A stretch of DNA of 64,000 nt. Origin: Chryseobacterium gleum. Its GTDB lineage: Bacteria; Bacteroidota; Bacteroidia; Flavobacteriales; Schleiferiaceae. The notes beneath the pieces are model-generated. The model saw nothing but the letters and a program-made list of their open reading frames with translations. It searched no databases and was not told where the DNA came from. Made by a program: the position numbers and the translations under genes. Below are positions 34,200 through 43,618 of this stretch, one piece after another (positions within the stretch are counted from its first letter, which is position 1; each line of letters begins with the position of its first letter). Where the stretch lies: positions 1 to 64,000 of the forward strand of contig CAMCXO010000005.1 of NCBI GenBank assembly GCA_945883565.1, read 5' to 3'.

Positions 34200-35188
34200 T
34201 GGAAGAACTGCGTTCGTTATGCACAAAATCTGATTTTTTGCTACTAAGTGTTTTACCTAAAAGCAAAAAACTTAAAGTTTGGTTTCTTGATTCAAACTCT
34301 TTGACAGAATTTTGGTTTGTCGACTTCCTAGGTAGGCAATCTTTTCGATTTAAAGTTTCTTGTCACGAAATGAATTTACCTTCATTCTTATCGGAACAAG
34401 TTACTATTTGGCCATACACCAATTCAGATGCACAATATGCCGCGGCATTTGAGCAAATCCAAACCATAATTCTCAATGGTAAAATCGAAAAACTGGTACT
34501 TAGCCGAATTTGGGAAGAAGCTTTTAATTCTGTCGATGCTCTAAATCTGTTCTTAGAACTTAGTCAAGTTTATAAAAACCACGCCCTTTACTGGTTAAGA
34601 CACTCTGAAATTGGCGAATGGATGGGTGCAAGCCCTGAACTTTTGCTGAAGAAAGATGGCAAACGAATTTTTACCCATGCTTTGGCCGGAACACTTGGTT
34701 TACAAAATGGGCCCTTTGGGGCTAAAGAAAAAGAAGAACATTTAATGGTTTCGCGGTTTATTAAAGAAACCTTTTTAAACTGGGGTGCAAGTCAAATCGA
34801 ATTGGTTGGACCTTATGAATGGGAAACCGGTAAAATTAAACATTTAAAAACAGATATATCTGCAGATTATGCTGGAAATGAACTGGATATTCTACTAGCC
34901 CTACACCCTAGCCCAGCTGTTTCGGGACTCCCAAAACAAGAAGCCATATCTGCTATTCAAAACATAGAAAAACATAATAGGGCTTTTTACACGGGTTTTT
35001 TTGGATGGAAACAACCTGAACATTCTGAGTTCTTTGTGAACTTGCGTTGTCTTGAAATGCACCAGAACAAAGTGCGGTTTTATGTGGGTGGTGGAATAAC
35101 AGCTCAAAGCCAATTACACAGAGAATTTGAAGAAACTGAAGAGAAAAGAATGGCCCTTTACCCCTATTGGAAAAAGCATGCGTATTAG
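34196..35188 (+). CDS. menF: Isochorismate synthase
   Basis: Converts chorismate to isochorismate, the entry to menaquinone synthesis. At 330 aa it is short, with only the chorismate-binding core: KIEKLVLSRIWEE, MGASPELLLKK, HALAGTLG, IKHLKTDISADY, LHPSPAVSGLPKQEA and NRAFYTGFFGW, which together carry the metal and substrate residues of the MST family. ATG 34196 overlaps the acyltransferase stop (ATGATGG); a start 30 nt earlier is less likely. The context (menD next) identifies it as isochorismate rather than anthranilate synthase. Confidence 0.93.
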   Translation: MMEELRSLCTKSDFLLLSVLPKSKKLKVWFLDSNSLTEFWFVDFLGRQSFRFKVSCHEMNLPSFLSEQVTIWPYTNSDAQYAAAFEQIQTIILNGKIEKLVLSRIWEEAFNSVDALNLFLELSQVYKNHALYWLRHSEIGEWMGASPELLLKKDGKRIFTHALAGTLGLQNGPFGAKEKEEHLMVSRFIKETFLNWGASQIELVGPYEWETGKIKHLKTDISADYAGNELDILLALHPSPAVSGLPKQEAISAIQNIEKHNRAFYTGFFGWKQPEHSEFFVNLRCLEMHQNKVRFYVGGGITAQSQLHREFEETEEKRMALYPYWKKHAY

Positions 35189-36887
35189 CACCGATAAACA
35201 TTTGGTAGACTTAGCCATTGGGCTGTTGGCAAAAAGTGGTGTAAAAGATGTAATATTCTCGCCGGGAAGTCGGAATGCTCCAATGGTTTTGGCGTTTAAC
35301 TCTTTTGAACAATTTAAAATAAGGGTAATTGTCGATGAAAGAACCGCCGGCTTTACCGCTCTCGGCATGGCTACTGCCAGCCGCACTCCAACCGTTTTGT
35401 GCTGTACCTCTGGCAGTGCCTTGTTAAACTACTATCCAGCTATTGTGGAGGCGTTCTACAAGCGCATACCACTTTTTGTGCTAAGTGCAGACCGTCCATC
35501 AACGCGAATTGATCAACAAGAAGGCCAGAGCATCAGGCAAATAGGGGTCTTCTCAAACCATATTGTTCACCAACTTCATCTGCCTGAAAAAACAGACAAC
35601 GAAAAACATGAAAGGGCCATATGGCGACAAATGAATGAATCATTCAACCTTTTACAAAATCATTCAGGACCAATACACTGGAATTTTTCTCTCGATGAGC
35701 CACTTTATCAAAGCTCGCCTTCAATGGATTTGCCAAAGCCAATTGAAGTTTGGAAGCCTAAACCCAAAATAAATTTGGATTTAAGTGTATTTTCTACTTT
35801 TAGAAATGCCGACAAAGTGTTGATTTTGGTGGGGTATATCGAAGAAACAGAGCGTGCCAAAGAAATTCAACATTGGCTCAATATCGCAACCCAAAGGCTT
35901 CCGCAATTGGCGGTTTTTTACGAAACCTTAAGTAATGTGCATATTGATGGAGGCGAAAGTGGCATTGACAGTTTGGTTTTAAGCCTTAACGAACAAGAAA
36001 ACTTCGAATTACTTCCAAACTGTGTTATTAGTTTTGGAGGAGAAACGGTTAGCAGGAAGGTTAAAGTTTGGTTGAAACAAGCCAAAAACCTCCAACATAT
36101 GCATATCGACCCAGTTTTGCCACATCCCGATATTCTAGATTGTTTAACACTTTCTGTTCAGGTTTTACCAGAAGATTTTCTGCCAGAGTGGATTAAAATG
36201 GTTGAACCCATTGAATCGAACTATCAAAATACCATCAAAAAAGCTTCTAAAAAAAGAGTAATGGCCGCTCAAATGTTTTTGAAATCGGCTGCTTTCAGCG
36301 ATTTAACAGTGTGGTGGAAAATTTGGGAAGCTTTGCCAGAAAAGACCTTGTTATTTAACGGAAATAGCAGTGTGGTTCGATATTTCCAATTGTATGCCGA
36401 GCGAAAAGATATGTTCCATATTGGTAATCGTGGTGTAAGTGGAATAGATGGAACCACCTCAAGCGCCATAGGTTATGCACTAAATGTTAAAAATTTATGC
36501 GTTTTAGCAACAGGCGATTTGGCTTTTTTTTATGATAGCAATGCATTTTGGCAATCTCCACTTCCTAAAAACCTTAAAATAATACTGCTTAACAATGGCG
36601 GGGGAGGGATTTTCAGAATTATTGATGGACCTTCTCAAACCCAATACCTGGAAAAACACTTTGAAACCCATCATCATAAAACAGCCGAGTTATTGGCGGC
36701 GCATTATGGGCTGCCCTATTTTAGCGCAAACAGCCAAGCTACACTAAGCCATTCAATTAATAACTGGTTAACTGTAGAAGGTCTTGCTATTTTGGAGGTG
36801 TTTACGCCTAGGAATTCGAACGACATTTGGTTAAAAAACTACTTTAAATCTTTGAAAGATGAGTCATTACAACTGGATACCCCTTGA
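35178..36887 (+). CDS. menD: MenD, SEPHCHC synthase
   Basis: Thiamine-diphosphate enzyme joining isochorismate and 2-oxoglutarate, the second menaquinone step. It is 569 aa from ATG 35178. [17 protein letters not shown] and [18 protein letters not shown] start the N-terminal PYR domain; the activating Glu is in [15 protein letters not shown]. The C-terminal PP domain carries [29 protein letters not shown] and [14 protein letters not shown]. The longer frame from 35127 adds residues not typical of the family. It overlaps menF by 11 nt. Confidence 0.95.
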   Translation: MRISTDKHLVDLAIGLLAKSGVKDVIFSPGSRNAPMVLAFNSFEQFKIRVIVDERTAGFTALGMATASRTPTVLCCTSGSALLNYYPAIVEAFYKRIPLFVLSADRPSTRIDQQEGQSIRQIGVFSNHIVHQLHLPEKTDNEKHERAIWRQMNESFNLLQNHSGPIHWNFSLDEPLYQSSPSMDLPKPIEVWKPKPKINLDLSVFSTFRNADKVLILVGYIEETERAKEIQHWLNIATQRLPQLAVFYETLSNVHIDGGESGIDSLVLSLNEQENFELLPNCVISFGGETVSRKVKVWLKQAKNLQHMHIDPVLPHPDILDCLTLSVQVLPEDFLPEWIKMVEPIESNYQNTIKKASKKRVMAAQMFLKSAAFSDLTVWWKIWEALPEKTLLFNGNSSVVRYFQLYAERKDMFHIGNRGVSGIDGTTSSAIGYALNVKNLCVLATGDLAFFYDSNAFWQSPLPKNLKIILLNNGGGGIFRIIDGPSQTQYLEKHFETHHHKTAELLAAHYGLPYFSANSQATLSHSINNWLTVEGLAILEVFTPRNSNDIWLKNYFKSLKDESLQLDTP

Positions 36888-37680
36888 GCAATTCGAAGAT
36901 ATTCGTTTCGAATGGTTCGAAGGTATCGCCAAAATCACCATAAACCGCCCTCACGTTTACAACGCCTTTAGTCCGGAAACCAACATAGAAATGATTAGGG
37001 CCATGGATATTGCCCGTGAACGTCAGGATATAGCGGTTGTGGTTCTTACTGGCGAAGGCGACAAAGCTTTTTGTTCAGGAGGCGATCAAAATGTGAAGGG
37101 TGTGGGCGGTTATGTGGGCAACGATGGGGTCCCTCGGTTAAATGTTCTCGATTTACACAAGCGCATTCGCTCTTTGCCAAAGCCCGTTATAGCCATGGTA
37201 AATGGATATGCTATAGGCGGAGGTCACGTTTTGCATGTGGTTTGTGATTTAAGTATTGCAAGTGAAAACGCGCGTTTTGGTCAAACTGGACCCAAAGTCG
37301 GAAGCTTCGATGCAGGATTCGGCTCCTCCTATCTTGCGCGTCATGTAGGCCAGAAAAAAGCTCGAGAAATTTGGTTTTTGTGCAAGCAGTATTCTGCTCA
37401 AGAAGCATTGGATATGGGCTTAGTGAACAAAGTAGTTCCTTTTGAGGCTTTAGAAGATGAAGTTATTGATTGGTGTAAAACCATAATGAAGAGAAGTCCA
37501 TTGGCCATTCGAATGATTAAGCGCGGATTAAATGCTGAATTGGATGGTCAGATGGGTATTATGGAATTGGCTGGCGATGCCACTCTTTTATACTACTTAA
37601 CAGAAGAAGCTCAGGAAGGAAAAAATGCATTTCTAGAAAAGCGCCAACCTGATTTTCAGAAATACCCTAAGTTTCCTTGA
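36859..37680 (+). CDS. menB: 1,4-dihydroxy-2-naphthoyl-CoA synthase
   Basis: Crotonase-fold enzyme closing the naphthoate ring in menaquinone synthesis, 273 aa. Signature segments: [52 protein letters not shown] and [15 protein letters not shown]. The sequence matches MenB rather than general enoyl-CoA hydratase. It overlaps menD by 29 nt and is the last gene of the plus-strand run; menA, menC and menE are not in the window. Confidence 0.95.
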   Translation: MSHYNWIPLEQFEDIRFEWFEGIAKITINRPHVYNAFSPETNIEMIRAMDIARERQDIAVVVLTGEGDKAFCSGGDQNVKGVGGYVGNDGVPRLNVLDLHKRIRSLPKPVIAMVNGYAIGGGHVLHVVCDLSIASENARFGQTGPKVGSFDAGFGSSYLARHVGQKKAREIWFLCKQYSAQEALDMGLVNKVVPFEALEDEVIDWCKTIMKRSPLAIRMIKRGLNAELDGQMGIMELAGDATLLYYLTEEAQEGKNAFLEKRQPDFQKYPKFP

Positions 37681-37709
37681 ACTAAGGCAAATGGCTGTTT
37701 TGCATTTAA

Positions 37710-38393
37710 TTAGGATTTTACTTTTGCCTTAACGACACGTAACTGGGGTACCAATAACTTCTTCAAAATGACTTTTGGCCCAATAGTAGTGGTAATAAAG
37801 TCTCTTTCGGCTTTCCATCCACGAGCTGGAGAATACTCTCTTCCATAAAAAATAATTTGTAGATGTAACTTGTTCCACAGTTCTTTAGGAAATAGTTTTT
37901 TGGCATCAGCTTCGGTTTGCTCAACGTTTTTACCGCTGCTAAAGCCCCAGCGGTACATCAACCTGTGAATATGGGTATCGACAGGAAATGCCGGATGTCC
38001 AAATGCTTGGCTCATCACAACGGAGGCGGTTTTGTGACCAACCGCGGGTAATGTTTCAAGGGCTTCAAAACTGTCAGGAACCCTTCCTTCGTACTTTTCT
38101 ATAATAATTTTTGATAAGCCGAAAATTCCCTTAGACTTCATCGGACTCAATCCACAAGGCCTTATTATCCTGGCTATTTCATCCAATCCCAATTCCAACA
38201 TAGCTTGTGGACTTTTGGCTCTTTCAAACAGTACTGGAGTTATTTCATTTACCCGCTTATCGGTACACTGTGCCGAAAGCAACACGGCAATCAACAAAGT
38301 GAATGGATCTTCATGATTTAACGGAACAGGTGTTTGTGGATATAAGCGCTCCAAAGCTTCTATTACAAAATTAACTTTTTGCTTTATGGTCAT
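37710..38393 (-). CDS. nth: Endonuclease III-like DNA glycosylase lacking the Fe-S cysteines
   Basis: Base-excision DNA glycosylase/AP lyase for oxidised pyrimidines, 227 aa. The helix-hairpin-helix with catalytic Lys is ALETLPAVGHKTASVVMS, and the catalytic Asp is in FPVDTHIHRLMYRWG. Escherichia coli Nth ends in a four-Cys 4Fe-4S loop; here the C-terminal ~60 residues (FYGREYSPARGWKAERDF onwards) contain no Cys, so the cluster is absent. The frame could start at TTG 38402, but ATG 38393 (MTIKQKVNF) is preferred. It is convergent with menB. Confidence 0.92.
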   Translation of the reverse strand: MTIKQKVNFVIEALERLYPQTPVPLNHEDPFTLLIAVLLSAQCTDKRVNEITPVLFERAKSPQAMLELGLDEIARIIRPCGLSPMKSKGIFGLSKIIIEKYEGRVPDSFEALETLPAVGHKTASVVMSQAFGHPAFPVDTHIHRLMYRWGFSSGKNVEQTEADAKKLFPKELWNKLHLQIIFYGREYSPARGWKAERDFITTTIGPKVILKKLLVPQLRVVKAKVKS

Positions 38394-38399
38394 ATTGTT

Positions 38400-38407
38400 C
38401 AAAATTA
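38400..38407 (-). promoter_or_regulatory. Putative -7 box of nth
   Basis: An exact TAATTTTG on the minus strand, seven nt before the nth ATG at 38393. No TTG occurs at the expected distance (nearest 31 nt upstream), so only half the promoter matches. Confidence 0.3.
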
Positions 38408-38519
38408 ATTCAGCATTTTAAGAGAGAGGTCTCCGGTCCAAAAAGTCTATCCATTTATTTTATAAGTGTTAAAATTACACTAAACAATTTCTTATAATTG
38501 GCCTTCTAAATGCCTGCAC

Positions 38520-41500
38520 ATGAAGAAAATTTACTGCCTCGTACTTTGCCTCATAAGTTCATTACAATTTTTAAAAGGCCAAGTTACCGCCGACCCTCGA
38601 TTAGTTGGAACCGACGATACAGTTACAATCTATTTTAATGCCCAGGCAGGTAATGCCGGCTTAGCAGGTTTTACGGGAAACATTTATGCACATACTGGGG
38701 TAATCACCCAGAACAGCGCCCATCCTGGAGATTGGAAACATGTGAAAGCCGGTTGGGGTTCTACCGATACCAGTATTTTAATGACCCCTTTAGGCAATGA
38801 CATGTACAGCATTCGCTTTCATATTAGATCTTATTATAACATTCCGGTTAGCGATACTGTTTATCAGTTGGCTTTTGTATTTAGAAATGCTAATGGAAGT
38901 ATTTCAGGTAGAAGCAGTTCGAATGGAGACATTTTTTACGCTATAAATGTGGCCGCTCCTCGCGATTATCTCGGATTTCAAATGGTTGGTGATGAAGTGC
39001 ATATTTACACAGATCAAGGCCATTTCAGAGCTTTTACCCCCGATGCCGGAATGTTGGGTTTGGTATATGAACCAGATAGCAACCAAACATACCAAAGTCA
39101 AATTGTGGTCGACAGCTTACGGGTATCGCTTGCTGTTAGCGATGCGCCCGACTACTTGCGCTTAAGTTCAGGTACTATGCAAGCCTTTTTAAGAAAATCC
39201 GACCTGTTAATAGGATTTAAAAATGACAATGACACCATTTTAAACAATGGTTATGTTTATGGAGGAAATGGACAGTTAGGCATTAGTTTCGATTGGCGAA
39301 ATGGGCAAGTTATTCATGGTACCGGTTCGAGAGCCATTGATCAAAATCGATTTGGGCGTGTTCTCGAAAATTATAATCGGGCCAGTTTTGGTTATGGAGC
39401 ACCAAACGATCAACTGAACATCACTATTCCAGCGTTTGTTTCTAACGATGGATGGGGTGCATATTTCGATAATTACCATAGATCTTGGAGCGATTTGGGC
39501 GGAAGTGATCCAAATCGTTTAGAATTTAGAGCCAAAGGAGGTGATCTTGCATTTTACGTTTATGGAGGACAAAATGCCGATGAGGTATTGAACCACTTTA
39601 CACGATTAACCGGTAGGCCTTACTTGCCTCCTCGTTGGGCTTTTGGCTACATTCAATCTAAATATGGGTATCAAAACGACGCTGCCACTCGGACCATGGT
39701 AAACACCATGAATAGCCAAAACTTTCCTATAGATGCGGTAATTCTGGACTTGTATTGGTTTGGAAGTCCTGCCACTATGGGTAATTTAAATTGGGACAAC
39801 AGTCGTTTCAACCCTAATCTTGGATTAATTAATTGGTTACACCAACAAGACATTCGTTTGGTTCTGATATATGAAACCTATTTTACTCAAAATTCAACGA
39901 ATTATTCAGCCCTCAACCAATTGGGTTATTTTGCTAAAAATCAAGCTGGAAACACTTATGTTTTAAATGGATTTTGGGCTGGAAGTTCTGGTTTACTCGA
40001 TCTGTTTCATCCTAATGCCTGGAACTGGTTTTGGCCTTTTTATAACGCTAAGTTGCAAGAAGGCGTTGATGGCTTTTGGAATGATTTGGGCGAACCCGAA
40101 GACCACCCCCTTAACATGGTCCATTATGGGGGAAGAACAGCCGAAGAAGTTCACAATTTATATAGTTACGAATGGGCTAAAGGCTTGTACAATTCATACC
40201 AATCGAATTGGCCTAATAAACGCATTTTCAATTTAATAAGATCGGGATTTGCAGGAATGCAACGCTTAGGAGCCATACCATGGTCAGGCGACATCCAACG
40301 AAGCTTCAATGGACTTCAAGCTCAAATTCCGAATATGTTAGGCATGAGTATGAGCGGGGTCCCTTATATGCACTCTGATTTGGGTGGTTTTACAGGTGGT
40401 GGACAAGATAATGAATTATATACCAAGTGGATGGCATTAGGAGCATTTTCTCCAATAATGCGCGCTCATGGTCAAGAAGCTGTTCCTACAGAGCCTTACG
40501 CTTACCCAGAGCCCTTTAAAACCCAATTGCGAAACATCATCAAATTGCGGCATAAATGGTTCCCATATAACTACAGCATCGCCGAAGAAAACACTAGAAC
40601 CGGTAGGCCAATGGCTTTGCCTATGGACTACTTCAATCCACAACAAACAAACCTGATTAACAAAAACGATCAATTTTTATGGGGAAAAGATGTTGTAGTT
40701 GCACCCTATTTGCAGCAAGGAAGCACCAACCGTTCTATTGTACTTCCAAGTGGCGAATGGATTGATTATTGGACCAATGCGCGCATAACAGGAGGTGGAA
40801 GTATTAATAAAAGTGGAAGCATTGATCAAATTCCCTTGTATTTGAGGGCAGGCTCACTTATTCCACTTATGAATCGCGAAATAACCCGTCTTGAAAAATA
40901 TCGCTACAATCACATTCGTTGGGTTCACCCTTATTCAAATAGCGGTCAAGCGCGTGGTGTGGTTTACGCCGACGATGGATTAACCCCTAATAGCCGACTA
41001 AATAACAATTTTGAAGAATATGTGATGACATGTAGACAAGGATCTCAATATTCTCGCTATGTTTTGAACAAGCAAGGCGGAACTTTCACGGATGCTCCAG
41101 ACACAATAGCAACTGAAATTCAATCTATTGGATTTTCTTCACCTGTTAATTTTGTTAAAATTAATGGCAATAATATTCCTTTGGTTGGCAATGTAAGTAC
41201 ATACAACGCTGCAACTACAGCTGCATTTTATCAATCGTCTAACCAAACTTTACGCATAAAATTAAATTGGTTGAAAAGTCAAACCGTTATCGAAGTTAAT
41301 AATGTTCCTCTAGATCCTTTAGAAGATACCGTTTACACATGTTCATTACAAGGGGTTACTTTAAATCCTGGTTTAGGATATTTGTCTTATTTGTGGAGTA
41401 ATGGCGCTCAATCACAAAATTTAAATGTTTCTAACCCCGGTCAATACTGGGTTAGAATTGAAGAAGCTCCTGGGAATTATTTTTACGATACAACCCAAGT

Positions 41501-43526
41501 GGTGTTTTTAGAAGCCGGCTTGCCCGATAGCATCAATGTTTGTTCAGGAGGTTCATTTTCACTACAAGCCAATGATGCAATGCCTTACGCTTACTTATGG
41601 AGTAATGGACAAACTTCTTCAAATGCCAATTTCAGTGCTAGCATCAGCGGAACCGTTTGGGTAAGAATAAGCCTAGGTAATGTGCAATGTTATGACACCA
41701 CATTCATTGAGGTGAATACTTCTTCAAATGCAGTTAATCTTGGTAGTGATACAACTTTTCAATGCCTTCTTGATGCCGGAGGCACCTATGCATCTTACTT
41801 ATGGAGCACAGGACAAACAAGTCGAAGTATAAATTTATCTCAACCTGGATATTATTGGGTTCAGGTAACTGAAAATATCAGTGGCTGCGTTTCATATGAC
41901 ACTATTTACGCTATACCTACATGTGGCAACTTCTTTAGTGGAAGAAATAGTGGCGATAAACTTGGACATTCTGTTGATTTTGATGGGCACTACGGAATTG
42001 CAGGTGCACCAATGCGAGACGGCTCCTACATAGAAGGATTTGACACAATAAGTACAAATGCGTTTAGTGAAATGGGCACGGCTTACATTTATGCATATGA
42101 TGGCTATAATTGGCTAGAACATCAAGAACTAGTAGCTCACGATCGCGATGAAGATGATGAGTTTGGAACTGCTGTTGCAATAAGCCAGTATTTTGCAGCT
42201 GTTGGTGCACCAAAAGAAAAGAACGACATTCAGAACCAATTGCCATTAAACCAAGCAGGCTCGGTATATTTATATAACAAACAAGGCGCGATTTGGACTC
42301 AAGTACAGAAAATCTGCCCTCCAGACCGACAGGCTGGCGATATGTTTGGAGCGTTTCTTAAAATTCATGGAGATTGGCTGTTTATTGGCTCTCCTGGAAA
42401 CAGTACAGATAGTGCTGGTAACCAAATTATAACTGGGTCAGGGGCAGTTTATGTGTATAAAAAAGATATTTCTAACTTCTATGTGTTTGTTCAAAAGATT
42501 ACTGCACCCGATCGTACAGCCGGAGATAGATTCGGTGAAGCATTTAGTGTTTCGACAGGGAAAATAATAATTGGTGCGCCAAATCAAGACACTGATTTTG
42601 ATCAACTCAACAACATGAGCAACTCGGGGGCAGCTTATGTTTATAAGCAGAATGCCAATGGTCAATACCTCTTTGAACAAAAGTTAGTTGCTCTAGACCG
42701 TGGTTCGAACGACAATTTTGGACATTCTCTTGCTATTGATGACACAGATGCCTTTGTAGGCGTTCCTAATGAAGACCATAATTTAGTTGGCCTCTCAACC
42801 CGAACAAACGCGGGAGCGCTTTATCATTTTAACTGGAATGGTACAGAATGGGTTCAAATTCAAAAAATAGTGGCTCATGATAGGCAGAGTTATGATCAAT
42901 TTGCCTACAGTTTGGCCATTAATACCGAAAGGGTTTTGGTTGGCGCTCCTCACGAAGATTATGGCAGTGATGGTACTTTTGTAGGAAACTCGGGGTCGAT
43001 TTACTCATATTTGCGAAATCCATCAAATGTACTGACCTACGATCAGAAATTCGTTCCAAGCGACAGAGTGTCGCAGTCTGGTTTTGGCGAAAGCATAGCG
43101 TTAAATCGAAATTGGTTAATGGTTGGGGCTCCAAAACAGCGTCACAGCATTCAAAATGAAAGTCAAGCAGGTTGGGTTGGATTTTACAGCGCCCAACTAC
43201 CCGTAGTAAGCGTTTTGAATACACATACGCAAAAAGAGATTACTGAAAATTCTGAAGCTGAATTATCAAACCCAAATGCTGAAATCATAATATTTAAAGG
43301 TTCTTTGGTATACCCCAATCCCAGTTCAGGTGAGGTAAATGTTAAAACAGAGCTTAATAATTATGAGCTCATTTTGAATGACTTAAATGGAAGAACCATA
43401 TTTAAAATGAGCCAGCTTCACGAATCCTCAAAGTTTGACTTAAGTGAAATGCCAAAAGGGGTTTACATCTTAACTATATCAGATGAAAGTGGCTTTAGGC
43501 AATTCGAACGACTTATACATTTCTAA
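38520..43526 (+). CDS. Secreted GH31 alpha-glycosidase with FG-GAP propeller and T9SS tail
   Basis: A 1668-aa modular surface enzyme. It has a signal peptide (MKKIYCLVLCLISSLQFLKG), an N-terminal beta-sandwich (about 22-145), and a GH31 catalytic region (about 145-880) with the nucleophile Asp in GFWNDLGEPEDHP (about 518-530) and the acid/base Asp in PWSGDIQRSFNG (about 587-598). Then come three Ig/PKD-like segments (about 930-1130, each with LWSNGQ or LWSTGQ), six or so FG-GAP-like propeller blades (about 1137-1575, e.g. DEFGTAVAISQYFAAVGAP), and a T9SS type A sorting domain (VYPNPSSGEVNVKTEL onwards). GH31 enzymes cleave alpha-glucans or alpha-xylosides; the exact substrate is unknown. Monocistronic with a strong terminator. 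Confidence 0.92.
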   Translation: MKKIYCLVLCLISSLQFLKGQVTADPRLVGTDDTVTIYFNAQAGNAGLAGFTGNIYAHTGVITQNSAHPGDWKHVKAGWGSTDTSILMTPLGNDMYSIRFHIRSYYNIPVSDTVYQLAFVFRNANGSISGRSSSNGDIFYAINVAAPRDYLGFQMVGDEVHIYTDQGHFRAFTPDAGMLGLVYEPDSNQTYQSQIVVDSLRVSLAVSDAPDYLRLSSGTMQAFLRKSDLLIGFKNDNDTILNNGYVYGGNGQLGISFDWRNGQVIHGTGSRAIDQNRFGRVLENYNRASFGYGAPNDQLNITIPAFVSNDGWGAYFDNYHRSWSDLGGSDPNRLEFRAKGGDLAFYVYGGQNADEVLNHFTRLTGRPYLPPRWAFGYIQSKYGYQNDAATRTMVNTMNSQNFPIDAVILDLYWFGSPATMGNLNWDNSRFNPNLGLINWLHQQDIRLVLIYETYFTQNSTNYSALNQLGYFAKNQAGNTYVLNGFWAGSSGLLDLFHPNAWNWFWPFYNAKLQEGVDGFWNDLGEPEDHPLNMVHYGGRTAEEVHNLYSYEWAKGLYNSYQSNWPNKRIFNLIRSGFAGMQRLGAIPWSGDIQRSFNGLQAQIPNMLGMSMSGVPYMHSDLGGFTGGGQDNELYTKWMALGAFSPIMRAHGQEAVPTEPYAYPEPFKTQLRNIIKLRHKWFPYNYSIAEENTRTGRPMALPMDYFNPQQTNLINKNDQFLWGKDVVVAPYLQQGSTNRSIVLPSGEWIDYWTNARITGGGSINKSGSIDQIPLYLRAGSLIPLMNREITRLEKYRYNHIRWVHPYSNSGQARGVVYADDGLTPNSRLNNNFEEYVMTCRQGSQYSRYVLNKQGGTFTDAPDTIATEIQSIGFSSPVNFVKINGNNIPLVGNVSTYNAATTAAFYQSSNQTLRIKLNWLKSQTVIEVNNVPLDPLEDTVYTCSLQGVTLNPGLGYLSYLWSNGAQSQNLNVSNPGQYWVRIEEAPGNYFYDTTQVVFLEAGLPDSINVCSGGSFSLQANDAMPYAYLWSNGQTSSNANFSASISGTVWVRISLGNVQCYDTTFIEVNTSSNAVNLGSDTTFQCLLDAGGTYASYLWSTGQTSRSINLSQPGYYWVQVTENISGCVSYDTIYAIPTCGNFFSGRNSGDKLGHSVDFDGHYGIAGAPMRDGSYIEGFDTISTNAFSEMGTAYIYAYDGYNWLEHQELVAHDRDEDDEFGTAVAISQYFAAVGAPKEKNDIQNQLPLNQAGSVYLYNKQGAIWTQVQKICPPDRQAGDMFGAFLKIHGDWLFIGSPGNSTDSAGNQIITGSGAVYVYKKDISNFYVFVQKITAPDRTAGDRFGEAFSVSTGKIIIGAPNQDTDFDQLNNMSNSGAAYVYKQNANGQYLFEQKLVALDRGSNDNFGHSLAIDDTDAFVGVPNEDHNLVGLSTRTNAGALYHFNWNGTEWVQIQKIVAHDRQSYDQFAYSLAINTERVLVGAPHEDYGSDGTFVGNSGSIYSYLRNPSNVLTYDQKFVPSDRVSQSGFGESIALNRNWLMVGAPKQRHSIQNESQAGWVGFYSAQLPVVSVLNTHTQKEITENSEAELSNPNAEIIIFKGSLVYPNPSSGEVNVKTELNNYELILNDLNGRTIFKMSQLHESSKFDLSEMPKGVYILTISDESGFRQFERLIHF

Positions 43527-43543
43527 ATAACTCTATATAACGT

Positions 43544-43571
43544 AAAATGCCCCAGTAGGGGCATTTTTTTT
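43544..43571 (+). terminator. Rho-independent terminator of the GH31 gene
   Basis: AAAATGCCCC (43544-43553) pairs with GGGGCATTTT (43558-43567) around an AGTA loop and runs into a T-tract, 17 nt past the stop. Confidence 0.9.
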
Positions 43572-43618
43572 GCGAATTTTCTCATTTCAATCTTGCAATA
43601 GTCTTCGATAAATGTTGT

